From contig SUZN01000006.1 in NCBI GenBank assembly GCA_015059905.1, positions 62,001 through 126,000 of the forward strand: a stretch of DNA of 64,000 nucleotides. The letters are read 5' to 3'. How positions within the stretch are numbered: the stretch's first letter is position 1; the number at the start of each line of letters is the position of its first letter. Below are positions 1 to 6,659 of this stretch, in pieces. The stretch is from Rikenellaceae bacterium (GTDB lineage Bacteria > Bacteroidota > Bacteroidia > Bacteroidales > Rikenellaceae). A program made the position numbers and the translations under genes. The notes under the pieces are model-generated. The model did not search any database. It was not told the origin of the DNA and saw nothing but the letters and a program-made list of their open reading frames with translations.

Positions 1-499
1 CCTCCATCGGGATAGATGTGTGCTTGCCTCGTATGAGTGGTATGGCGCAGTAGCCGCATAGCCAGTTGCAACCCTCGGCAATCTTCAGATAGGCGTAGTG
101 TGAGGGTGTTGTTATCCAACGCTCGGTCTCAAGCTCCGCTTTGTGCTCGCCACCCAACGCCTCGACGATGGCAGCCCAATCCTTCACGCCGAAATACTTA
201 TCCACTTCGGGTATCTCGTCACGCAACTCGTCGGCATAACGCTCGCTCAAGCAGCCAATTACAAACAGCTGCTCGATATATCCCGCCTCCTTTGCCGCAA
301 CGGCTTCCAAGATAAGCTCGATGCTCTCTTGCTTGGCGTCGCCGATGAAGCCGCAGGTGTTTATCACCACCACATCGGCATCCAGGCTGTCATCATCCGC
401 CGAGAGCTTGTATCCTGCCGCCTCAAGCTGCGCCATCAGATGCTCGCTGTCAACGGTGTTCTTCGAGCAACCAAGTGTTATGACGTTGATTTTTTTCAT
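1..499 (-). CDS. rimO: Ribosomal protein S12 methylthiotransferase RimO (N-terminal 166 residues; C-terminus outside window)
   Basis: RimO is a radical-SAM methylthiotransferase that thiomethylates an aspartate of ribosomal protein S12. The frame starts MKKINVITLGCSKNTVDSEH, the typical start of the N-terminal UPF0004 domain, with its cysteine ligands at Cys10, in NTCGF and in IGCLSERY. The radical-SAM cluster motif CNWLCGYC (CxxxCxxC), followed by AIPLIRGKH, comes just before the window edge. The gene runs off the left end, so the rest of the radical-SAM domain and the TRAM domain are not visible. It starts 3 nt after the ftsY stop, so the two are almost certainly co-transcribed. The family call is firm; RimO over MiaB rests on the overall N-terminal sequence. 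Confidence 0.93.
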   Translation of the reverse strand, partial: MKKINVITLGCSKNTVDSEHLMAQLEAAGYKLSADDDSLDADVVVINTCGFIGDAKQESIELILEAVAAKEAGYIEQLFVIGCLSERYADELRDEIPEVDKYFGVKDWAAIVEALGGEHKAELETERWITTPSHYAYLKIAEGCNWLCGYCAIPLIRGKHTSIPME

Positions 500-502
500 A
501 CC

Positions 503-1552
503 TTATTTTCCCTCTCCGAAAAGGGCGTTTACAAAGTCGTGACGGTCGAACATGCGCAACTGGTCGATGCCCTCGCCGATGCCGATGTAGCGCACGGGGA
601 TGTGGAACTGGTCGCTGATGCCGATTACCACACCACCCTTGGCTGTGCCATCCAACTTGGTGATTGTGAGTGATGTAACCTGTGTCGCCTGTGTGAACTG
701 ACGCGCCTGCTCAAAGGCGTTCTGACCCGTAGAGCCATCCAGCACGAGCATAACCTCGTGTGGGGCGTTGGGGATAACCTTCGCCATCACGTTGCGTATC
801 TTCGTCAGCTCGTTCATCAAGCCAATCTTGTTGTGCAGACGTCCTGCGGTGTCGATAAGCACCACGTCGGCACCATTTGCGACAGCCGACTTAAGCGTGT
901 CGAACGCCACCGAAGCGGGGTCGGAACCCATCTCCTGACGTATCATCGTAGCCCCTGCGCGCTCTGCCCATACGGCGAGCTGGTCAATCGCCGCCGCGCG
1001 GAACGTATCCGCCGCACCGATATATACCTTGCGACCCGCCTTCGTGAGCTGTGCCGCGAGCTTGCCGATGGTGGTGGTCTTGCCTGCGCCATTTACACCC
1101 ACAACCATCATCACATAAGGCGTACCCTCCTGCACCTCCAGACCCATATCCTGCTGCGATGAGTGTGACTCCTCCATTAGTGATGCAATCTCGTCACGCA
1201 GGATGGCGTTGAGCTCCGAGGTGTTCATATACTTGTCGCGCGCTATGCGCTCCTCGATGCGGTTGATGATTTTCACGGTTGTCTCTACACCCACATCGGA
1301 TGTGATAAGCACCTCCTCCAGGTCATCCAGCACGTCGGCATCTACCGTCGAGCGACCCGCCACCGCGCGCGCCAGCTTCGAGAAAAAGCCCTCCTTGGTC
1401 TTCTGCAAGCCCGATGAAAGCTCCTCTTTCTGCGCCTCGGTGTGCTGCTCTTCAGCCTGCTCCTGAGCCTGTTGTGCGGCAGCCTGATCCTCGGATGTCG
1501 CCACTACCTCGGCACTATCTTTCTTCTTCTTAAAAAGGTCAAAAAATCCCAT
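503..1552 (-). CDS. ftsY: Signal recognition particle receptor FtsY
   Basis: FtsY is the membrane-associated SRP receptor GTPase that docks ribosome-SRP complexes at the Sec translocon. With the start at 1552 the protein has 349 residues and begins MGFFDLFKKKKDSAE, a basic amphipathic membrane-targeting start. A Glu/Gln-rich linker follows (about 20-50), then the helical N domain and the NG GTPase domain. Visible motifs are the P-loop GVNGAGKTTTIGKL (152 onward), DTFRAAA, DTAGR and TKLDGTAKGG. An upstream in-frame ATG at 1585 would add 11 residues, but it leaves only a short leader after the promoter, and MGFF is the usual start. The gene is followed 3 nt later by rimO. Confidence 0.96.
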   Translation of the reverse strand: MGFFDLFKKKKDSAEVVATSEDQAAAQQAQEQAEEQHTEAQKEELSSGLQKTKEGFFSKLARAVAGRSTVDADVLDDLEEVLITSDVGVETTVKIINRIEERIARDKYMNTSELNAILRDEIASLMEESHSSQQDMGLEVQEGTPYVMMVVGVNGAGKTTTIGKLAAQLTKAGRKVYIGAADTFRAAAIDQLAVWAERAGATMIRQEMGSDPASVAFDTLKSAVANGADVVLIDTAGRLHNKIGLMNELTKIRNVMAKVIPNAPHEVMLVLDGSTGQNAFEQARQFTQATQVTSLTITKLDGTAKGGVVIGISDQFHIPVRYIGIGEGIDQLRMFDRHDFVNALFGEGK

Positions 1553-1602
1553 AATCTTCTTCAGTTTTGCGCCATAGCTATACAATATGGCATATTATCA
1601 CA

Positions 1603-1635
1603 CAAAGTTACGATTTTTTTACGCAACTACCAAAA
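1603..1635 (-). promoter_or_regulatory. Promoter for ftsY-rimO
   Basis: On the minus strand TTTTG (1635-1631), a 20-nt spacer and TAACTTTG (1610-1603) match the Bacteroidota sigma-ABfr consensus. The element lies about 50 nt upstream of the ftsY start. Confidence 0.75.
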
Positions 1636-1713
1636 TTATAGGCTTGAACGGGTTGTTGTTGTGAAAATTATTAAGAATATTCTCTTCGGTGGCTGGGCGA
1701 TGCTAATTATTGT

Positions 1714-1795
1714 GTCATTGCGAGGAGCGTAGCGACGTGGCAATCTCTTTATTTTAGATGAGATTCCCACGCTCATTTCATTCGCTCGGAACGAC
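1714..1795. repeat. REP/MITE-like imperfect inverted repeat
   Basis: The left arm begins GTCATTGCGAGGAG and ends CGACGTGGCAATCTC (1714-1747). The right arm (about 1761-1795), read on the other strand, begins GTCGTTCCGAGCGA and ends GTGGGAATCTC, so the two form an imperfect inverted repeat. The left arm recurs almost identically at 53177-53215. It contains no gene. It looks like a short interspersed palindromic element. Confidence 0.7.
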
Positions 1796-1853
1796 GCCTT
1801 TTATATATGGCGTAAGAAAGTTAAAATCATATTGCAATATCCTGCCGTGAGTG

Positions 1854-1885
1854 TTGTGCGTTTTGCAAAAGTTTTTATATCTTTG
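1854..1885 (+). promoter_or_regulatory. Promoter of the structured RNA
   Basis: TATCTTTG at 1878-1885 matches the Bacteroidota -7 box. A TTG at 1854-1856 lies 21 nt upstream, and a TTTTG at 1861-1865 is nearer. The implied transcription start is about 1890-1893. Confidence 0.65.
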
Positions 1886-1887
1886 TA

Positions 1888-2143
1888 TTGTCGAGGGTGC
1901 GCTCTCGGCGGACATATAGAAAGTGTTTTCGCACACTCCTTGTTAGAAAATGTGGAAGTTTTCAAAAGCGGAGGTGGAACGAACAACACTCACTTCTTGT
2001 TTAGACTATGGCGAGGGTGCAATTCTTGCATCCCTATCCCCATATCTATTCAGGTGTGGGGTATTGCATCGTTTATTCCGCTTTAGGTCTTTCCACAACC
2101 TTCTAACAGATGAACGAAATCAACTCCACACTTTCTGTTTTTT
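1888..2143 (+). ncRNA. Structured non-coding RNA candidate (6S-like / Bacteroidales-1-like), about 250 nt
   Basis: No convincing reading frame occupies this stretch, but it folds into a long rod. Pairings read by eye: AGAAAGTGT 1918-1926 with ACACTTTCT 2128-2136; TGTTAGAA 1941-1948 with TTCTAACA 2101-2108; TGTGGAA 1951-1957 with TTCCACA 2091-2097; AAAGCGGA 1965-1972 with TCCGCTTT 2077-2084. Apical hairpins lie at 2015-2033 and 2038-2061. A TATCTTTG promoter sits just upstream, and the closing helix is followed at once by a T-run (2138-2143), as in a factor-independent terminator. A long bulged rod with its own promoter and terminator recalls 6S RNA or the Bacteroidales-1 motif. That identity is inference; the pairing is seen. 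It could also be a leader of the genes starting at 2192. Confidence 0.65.
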
Positions 2144-2191
2144 ATAATCAGCCATTTTGGGAGTTGGGGTGGTAAGGAATAGTAGAGGACT

Positions 2192-2596
2192 ATGATTTTC
2201 CCAAACATTTGGAACCGTGTGATAGAATGGTTTCAGGATCGTTCCGAAAAACAAAATTTAGTAAGAAGTTTTAATTTGTCCGCAAGAAAAGCTTTTATAA
2301 ACGGAGAAGCACCAACGATGTTGCAAGCTTCTATATCAAAAGGTTGTAGGGGATACAAACATCAATTTTCATCGTGGATAAATACAGGCTTTAGAATAAA
2401 AGCATTGTCGGGTAGGGCTTTGACACGAGCAGAACAAGAGATTATCGGAAAGGTGATAATTAATAATGTAGAACTCGTTAGAAGGTTGGTTGCATTAGGT
2501 TGGGATACATTAGAAGTCTGTGACGATGAGGGTGTATATGGCTTGAGATATAAATTAATTGATTATGCGAATATTGGTTTAATGTTAAATGAATAG
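2192..2596 (+). CDS. Hypothetical protein (134 aa), first gene of a small AT-rich operon
   Basis: I do not recognise the family. The product is a soluble-looking 134-residue protein with no signal peptide or obvious membrane helix. It starts MIFPNIWNRVIEWFQDRSEK. The middle (ISKGCRGYKHQFSSWINTGF) is basic and aromatic, and the C-terminal half (about 75-130) looks helical. It has its own purine-rich leader just after the RNA terminator, and its 3' end overlaps the next start by 8 nt, implying translational coupling with the J-domain-like membrane protein. Base composition is clearly more AT-rich than the flanking housekeeping genes, which could reflect recent acquisition. Confidence 0.75.
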   Translation: MIFPNIWNRVIEWFQDRSEKQNLVRSFNLSARKAFINGEAPTMLQASISKGCRGYKHQFSSWINTGFRIKALSGRALTRAEQEIIGKVIINNVELVRRLVALGWDTLEVCDDEGVYGLRYKLIDYANIGLMLNE

Positions 2597-2972
2597 AGTT
2601 ATGTGGGAGAATGTATTTTTTTACAAAGATATATTGTTCAATGGGTGGTTTTACATTTCATTATTGGAGTTAGTATTTGTAGTTATAATATTAATTGGCA
2701 GATTGAGAATGATGCGGAGAAAGAATGCCCAAAAACGAGAAATTCTTTCATCGAACAATATTGATTATGATAATATTATTAAGTCGTCTTTTAATAGCCA
2801 ATCATTGTATGATAGTCTAAAAAAGAAATGTCATCCAGATAGGTTTCTTGATAAGGAGAAGAATATAATAGCAACGGGTATATTTGCGAAGATTGTTGAG
2901 AATAAGTATAATTATCAAGAATTGTTGTCAGTAAAAAAAGAGGCTGAATCTAAATTAAATATTAAAATATAA
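2589..2972 (+). CDS. Membrane-anchored J-domain-like protein (127 aa)
   Basis: An N-terminal hydrophobic helix (about 18-38, WFYISLLELVFVVIILIG) is followed by a basic stop-transfer stretch and a short C-terminal cytoplasmic domain. That domain contains SLYDSLKKKCHPDRFLDKEK: an HPD tripeptide preceded by a basic helix and followed by RF, as in the helix II-HPD-helix III signature of DnaJ J-domains. The segment before it (NSQSLYDSLKKK) would be helix II, and IFAKIVENKYNYQELLSVKKEAES helix III, with a QEL/E-rich end. This suggests a membrane-tethered Hsp70 co-chaperone. There is no G/F or zinc domain. The start overlaps the previous stop; an alternative start at 2601 is possible. The J-domain reading is motif-based. 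Confidence 0.75.
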   Translation: MNRVMWENVFFYKDILFNGWFYISLLELVFVVIILIGRLRMMRRKNAQKREILSSNNIDYDNIIKSSFNSQSLYDSLKKKCHPDRFLDKEKNIIATGIFAKIVENKYNYQELLSVKKEAESKLNIKI

Positions 2973-2977
2973 TAATT

Positions 2978-3181
2978 ATGGACGAGTTAGAAGTAGTATT
3001 TTTCTTATGTATTCGCATTGGCTTGGCTTATTGCGTAGGGCTAATGGGCAAAAAACGTCAAATTGGCTTTGGGTGGGCATTTGCACTTTCTTTCTTTTGG
3101 CTGATGGTGGGGCTAATATTCGTTTTGTGCTCAAAAAAGAAGGACGTAAATTTTGTTAATATTGAAAAAGAAGGAAAATGA
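2978..3181 (+). CDS. Small two-helix membrane protein (67 aa)
   Basis: Family not recognised. It has two hydrophobic stretches, VVFFLCIRIGLAYCVGLMG and FGWAFALSFFWLMVGLIFVL, separated by a short basic loop (KKRQIG), and ends in a charged tail. This predicts a small hairpin inner-membrane protein. It begins 5 nt after the J-domain-like gene, and its stop overlaps the next ATG as ATGA, so all four genes appear to form one translationally coupled unit. Confidence 0.7.
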   Translation: MDELEVVFFLCIRIGLAYCVGLMGKKRQIGFGWAFALSFFWLMVGLIFVLCSKKKDVNFVNIEKEGK

Positions 3182-3357
3182 AAACTTGGGGTTGGATTTT
3201 ATTGATTATTGGTATTGTCGCTGGTATCGGAGCTATTGCAGGAGGAAGTAGCCCTGCTCCATTCTTTTGGGCGATTTTAGGTGGTTATTTATTGCATAGA
3301 GCAAAAACCAAGGAACAGGAAGAAAAGGATAAAGAAAAATGGAATACCAAAGAATAG
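3178..3357 (+). CDS. Small membrane protein (59 aa)
   Basis: The frame starts MKTWGWILLIIGIVAGIGAI and continues through a Gly/Ser/Pro turn (GGSSPAPFF) into a second hydrophobic stretch (WAILGGYLLH) and a highly charged C-terminal tail (KTKEQEEKDKEKW). It is probably a two-helix membrane peptide of unknown function. Its ATG overlaps the previous stop (ATGA), which strongly favours this start. A terminator hairpin follows 30 nt downstream. Confidence 0.65.
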   Translation: MKTWGWILLIIGIVAGIGAIAGGSSPAPFFWAILGGYLLHRAKTKEQEEKDKEKWNTKE

Positions 3358-3387
3358 TATTTTAGTATTAGACTAATTTTATTTACC

Positions 3388-3426
3388 ACAAAAAAAGTCG
3401 CCTCCCGAGGGAAGCGACTTTTTTGT
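3388..3426. terminator. Bidirectional terminator
   Basis: The stem AAAAAAGTCGC / GCGACTTTTTT has a CTCCCGAGGGAA apex and is flanked by A- and T-runs on both sides. It can serve the small plus-strand operon and the convergent rpmB-rpmG operon. Confidence 0.85.
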
Positions 3427-3467
3427 ATTAAACGGTGGCGACTTGAGCGCTCCTGACTAATACAAAA

Positions 3468-3626
3468 TTATTTCTCTGCGAAGTATGCCTTAATATCGGC
3501 CTCGTCGAGGATGTTCTGTGTCTTAAATACATAAGCACCAGTCTTCTCTGACTTCACCATCTTGATGCACTTGGTGTACTTCTTTGCTGTACCCGTCTTA
3601 AGGGTTGCAACTACTTTCTTTGCCAT
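3468..3626 (-). CDS. DUF4295 small basic protein (52 aa), rpmG partner
   Basis: This short frame begins MAKKVVATLKTGTAKKYTKC and ends DEADIKAYFAEK. It is lysine-rich with no signal or membrane segment. Proteins of this size and sequence (DUF4295) sit directly after rpmG in Bacteroidota and are presumed ribosome-associated. It starts 15 nt after the rpmG stop, in the same operon as rpmB and rpmG. The molecular role is unknown. Confidence 0.85.
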   Translation of the reverse strand: MAKKVVATLKTGTAKKYTKCIKMVKSEKTGAYVFKTQNILDEADIKAYFAEK

Positions 3627-3641
3627 AGTTAAATGCTAAAA

Positions 3642-3824
3642 TTACTTAATTTCACGATGTACTGTAACCTTCTTCAAGTAAGGATTGTACTTACGACGCT
3701 CCAAACGATCTGGTGTGTTCTTCTTGTTCTTTGTGGTGATGTAGCGTGACATACCTGCAACGCCTGACTCCTTCTGCTCTGTGCACTCGAGGATCACCTG
3801 AACTCTGTTACCTTTCTTTGCCAT
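3642..3824 (-). CDS. rpmG: 50S ribosomal protein L33
   Basis: L33 is a small protein near the E site of the large subunit. The 60-residue product begins [20 protein letters not shown] and contains the family pattern [21 protein letters not shown]. Only one cysteine is present, so this looks like the zinc-free (C-minus) form. It lies between rpmB (15 nt upstream) and the DUF4295 gene. Confidence 0.97.
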   Translation of the reverse strand: MAKKGNRVQVILECTEQKESGVAGMSRYITTKNKKNTPDRLERRKYNPYLKKVTVHREIK

Positions 3825-3839
3825 TTCCTGTTAAAATTT

Positions 3840-4073
3840 TTAGTAAACCTTCTTTGGTGCAGCAGCCTCCTTCAATGCGGCAGCCAAGCCCTTCTTGTTA
3901 ATTGTTTTCATACCGGCAGTTGTCACCTTCAATGTGAACCAACGACCCTCCTCCTCTGACCAAAAACGCTTTGTCTTCAAGTTAGTGTTGAACTTGCGCT
4001 TGGTCTTGCGGTTTGAGTGAGAAACATTGTTACCCACTACGGCTGTTTTACCTGTGATTTCGCAAACTCTCAT
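3840..4073 (-). CDS. rpmB: 50S ribosomal protein L28
   Basis: L28 is a large-subunit protein needed for late assembly. The 77-residue product begins [20 protein letters not shown], followed by the family segment [18 protein letters not shown] and a C-terminal KTINKKGL. It is the first gene of the rpmB-rpmG-DUF4295 operon, with a strong promoter upstream at 4118-4150. Confidence 0.97.
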   Translation of the reverse strand: MRVCEITGKTAVVGNNVSHSNRKTKRKFNTNLKTKRFWSEEEGRWFTLKVTTAGMKTINKKGLAAALKEAAAPKKVY

Positions 4074-4117
4074 TGTTTTTTACTTTTTAGTTTCTATTCC
4101 CTCACTTTAAGGGTGCG

Positions 4118-4150
4118 CAAAGATACGTAAAATAAATTCAAAATTCAAAA
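4118..4150 (-). promoter_or_regulatory. Promoter of rpmB-rpmG-DUF4295
   Basis: On the minus strand TTTTG (4150-4146), a 20-nt spacer and TATCTTTG (4125-4118). The spacer and flank carry a repeated ATTTTGA block that is nearly identical to the rpsP promoter at 10848-10880. Confidence 0.8.
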
Positions 4151-4214
4151 TTCCTCTCTCTAAAAATGGGATTTTAATATAAAAAGCCGAAAAAAATGGT
4201 GTGGAACATTGTTT

Positions 4215-5462
4215 TTACCCCTTTTTCAGCTCCTTGTAGAGCATTTCGATGGCGTAGGCAGAGGCGCGGTTGATGATTTGACTGCGGTCGGTGCCCGATG
4301 GGCGCAACGTGGCAATCGTACCCTGGGGTGTCGCTACCGCAATCCACACCGTACCGACAGGTTTCTGCGTCGTGCCGCCCGTAGGACCCGCAATGCCTGT
4401 TGTTGCTATGGCGTAGTCGGCTCCCGTGATGCGTCTCGCACCCTCCGCCATCTGGCGTGCAACCTGCTCGCTCACAGCGCCGTAACGCATTATGTCGTCG
4501 TAATTTACGCCCAAAATATCTCGCTTCGCCTCGTTGGCGTAAGCCACCACGCCCGCCAGGAAATATGCCGACGAGCCTGCCATTGCAGTAAAGCGTGAGG
4601 CTATGGTGCCACCCGTGCAGCTCTCGGCTACGGCAAGGGTCTTGCCTCGCTCCGTGAGAAGCTGATGCACAAGCTGTTGCACCGATGCGTCTTCGTAACC
4701 TACGATGTTGTCGGGAATGATTTTATAGAGCTGGTTGAATAGTTCGTCTATCCTTTTGCGAGCCGCCACACCATCCTCGCTGTCGTAGGTCGATAGGCGC
4801 AGACGCACGATATTTGGCGAGGGCAGATATGCAAGTTTCACACCCTTGGGCAGCGCATCCTCCCACTCGGCTATGCGCTCGGCAAGAATGGACTCGGCTA
4901 TGCCCGATGTTATCATCGTGCGGTGGATATTGGCGTGGAGTGAGTAGTGAGCTTTCAGTCGTGGCATAACCTCGTCCTCCATCAGGTGTTCCATCTCAAA
5001 TGGTACGCCAGGAAGCGAGATTGTGACGTGGTCACCCTCCTCAAACCACATTCCAGGGGCTGTGCCGTGATGGTTGAAGAGCACAGTGCAGCACTCTGGC
5101 ACCATCGCCTGCGAGCGATTCAGCGCATTGAAGGCTATGCCACGCACCGCGAGCATCTTCTCAACGTGCTCCGCAACGACTTTGTTCTCAATGAGTTGTG
5201 ATGAAAATATGCGTGCAAGTGTATGCTTTGTGATGTCGTCCTTCGTGGGACCCAAACCACCTGTGATGATTACGATTTGGGATTGCGTATGGGCGCGCTT
5301 GAGTGTTGTCGCAATCTGCTCTGCATCGTCGCCAATGGAGAGCTTCTCCTCGACCGTTATGCCTGCCGCATTTAAGCGTTTAGCTATGCTAACAGAGTTA
5401 GTATCAACGATTTGACCTATAAGAATCTCGTCGCCGATTGTGATGATTGTAGCCTTTATCAT
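4215..5462 (-). CDS. cinA: CinA family protein (competence/damage-inducible; NMN deamidase domain)
   Basis: This 415-residue protein has the two CinA parts. The N-terminal molybdopterin-binding-like domain (1-170) carries IGDEILIGQIVDTNS and the loop TGGLGPTKDD. The C-terminal PncC domain (about 255-415) carries AVAESCTGGTIASRFT and ATTGIAGPTGGT. The PncC domain deamidates nicotinamide mononucleotide for NAD recycling; the N-terminal domain is linked to ADP-ribose pyrophosphatase activity in some homologues. It begins 11 nt after the stop of the DHODH-like gene, so the two are probably one transcript. Length is normal for the full two-domain form. Confidence 0.93.
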   Translation of the reverse strand: MIKATIITIGDEILIGQIVDTNSVSIAKRLNAAGITVEEKLSIGDDAEQIATTLKRAHTQSQIVIITGGLGPTKDDITKHTLARIFSSQLIENKVVAEHVEKMLAVRGIAFNALNRSQAMVPECCTVLFNHHGTAPGMWFEEGDHVTISLPGVPFEMEHLMEDEVMPRLKAHYSLHANIHRTMITSGIAESILAERIAEWEDALPKGVKLAYLPSPNIVRLRLSTYDSEDGVAARKRIDELFNQLYKIIPDNIVGYEDASVQQLVHQLLTERGKTLAVAESCTGGTIASRFTAMAGSSAYFLAGVVAYANEAKRDILGVNYDDIMRYGAVSEQVARQMAEGARRITGADYAIATTGIAGPTGGTTQKPVGTVWIAVATPQGTIATLRPSGTDRSQIINRASAYAIEMLYKELKKG

Positions 5463-5473
5463 TGTTGTGATTT

Positions 5474-6583
5474 TTACTCTTTGTCGGGGTTTTTGAGCTT
5501 CGCTTTGCGTAGTCGCTCGTTAAGACCCAAACGTATGTTACGCAGCGACTTGCCGCCGCCGTAGATGAATTCGGTTGATAGCTGTACGAGGGTTGCTCCC
5601 GCCTCAATCATATCCATTATGTCGTCTGCTGTGGTTATGCCACCGCAGCCGATGATGGGGTAGGTGCCTTTGGCGCGCGCGTAGATGCGACGAATGACCT
5701 CCAGCGTGCGCTCCTTGAGCGGTGTGCCGTAGAGAGCACCTGGTATGCGACCCAATTTGTGGGTTATCTCGGTTGAGTTTTCCAGCCCGTGACGACCCAT
5801 CGTGCCGCCGCACGCCACGATACCGTCAAGCGGTGTGTCAATCATAATGTCTGCCATCATATCCACCTGCTCGTTTGTCAGGTCAGGCGAAATCTTCAGC
5901 AGCAGAGGACGATATTGATTTTGTCCTCGGCGGAACTCAAACAACGGTTGCAGGATTGCCATCACCTCCTCACGCTTGCAAGGCAGATAGGGGTTGTCGG
6001 TGGTGTTCAGGCAGATATTCACCGTGAAGTAGTCAACATATTGATACAGAGGGCGGAACAGTCGCAGGTAATCCCTCGGAGCATCCTCTGCGGCTGTGGC
6101 GCTGTTCTTGGCTATGTTGCAGCCTATGATAATCTTGCTGTTGTGGCTTTTGATGTTCTCGATGACCTGCTCCACGCCGTCACTGTCGATGTCGGCGCAG
6201 TTGAGAATTGCGTGGTCCTTCTTGAATTTGTATATCGCGGGCGAGGTGTTGTCGTGCTGTGGGAGGGGCGTTATAGCACCTATCTCCACATAGCCAAATC
6301 CCATAGCCTCCATCGCATCAATAAGAGTTCCGTTGCGGTCATATCCCGCTGCCAGACCAATCATCGAGGGAAAGTGCATGCCGAAGGTCTCCGTGTCGAG
6401 GTGTTCGGCGGGAGGTGAGTAACGGTGGCGCATAAAATATCTGCCCAGAGGCAACTTTGCCGCCAGGCGCAGGCGCCACTTCATAAACCTTAAGGAGAAG
6501 TCTGCGCTCGCAAGATATTTAATTGGTGCAAAAAGACTTTTCTTCATTGCCGATGCCCTTTTTTGTTGCACATTTTTAGCCAC
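5474..6583 (-). CDS. Class 2 dihydroorotate dehydrogenase-like flavoprotein with altered substrate site
   Basis: The overall sequence is that of membrane-associated, quinone-linked dihydroorotate dehydrogenase (PyrD): a hydrophobic/basic N-terminal helix region, GLAAGYDRNG (76-85), GCNIAKN, LKISPDL with the FMN lysine (Lys230), GCGGI and LVQLSTEFIYGG. The FMN-contacting elements look intact. The orotate-contacting elements do not: the usual NRMGFNN is NCADIDS (128-134), the catalytic-loop NxSSPNT is NICLNTT (189-195), and TNTT is CGGT (258-261). The enzyme may have a different substrate or be inactive. Start: 6583 gives 369 residues; Met13 at 6547 (MKKSLFAPIKY) is an equally good start. It lies between pdxB and cinA. 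Confidence 0.8.
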   Translation of the reverse strand: MAKNVQQKRASAMKKSLFAPIKYLASADFSLRFMKWRLRLAAKLPLGRYFMRHRYSPPAEHLDTETFGMHFPSMIGLAAGYDRNGTLIDAMEAMGFGYVEIGAITPLPQHDNTSPAIYKFKKDHAILNCADIDSDGVEQVIENIKSHNSKIIIGCNIAKNSATAAEDAPRDYLRLFRPLYQYVDYFTVNICLNTTDNPYLPCKREEVMAILQPLFEFRRGQNQYRPLLLKISPDLTNEQVDMMADIMIDTPLDGIVACGGTMGRHGLENSTEITHKLGRIPGALYGTPLKERTLEVIRRIYARAKGTYPIIGCGGITTADDIMDMIEAGATLVQLSTEFIYGGGKSLRNIRLGLNERLRKAKLKNPDKE

Positions 6584-6613
6584 TTCCGCGCTTCAAGAGG
6601 TGCTATTATATCA

Positions 6614-6621
6614 CAAAGATA
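6614..6621 (-). promoter_or_regulatory. -7 box for the DHODH-like/cinA operon
   Basis: TATCTTTG on the minus strand, 31 nt before the 6583 start. A TTTG lies 22 nt upstream, slightly long for the consensus spacer. Confidence 0.55.
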
Positions 6622-6659
6622 GCAAAAAAAACTAAAGTTGTGCCAAATGAGGTCAATTC

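Noticed and set aside
1888..2143. Retron msr/msd element, suggested by terminal inverted repeats around a structured RNA
   Set aside because: No reverse transcriptase gene is nearby and the closing helix is followed by a terminator-like T-run.
1832..2147. Short plus-strand open frames (84 and 65 codons) through the structured RNA region
   Set aside because: They run through both strands of the RNA helices, show no protein-like pattern and lack a sensible start site relative to the promoter.
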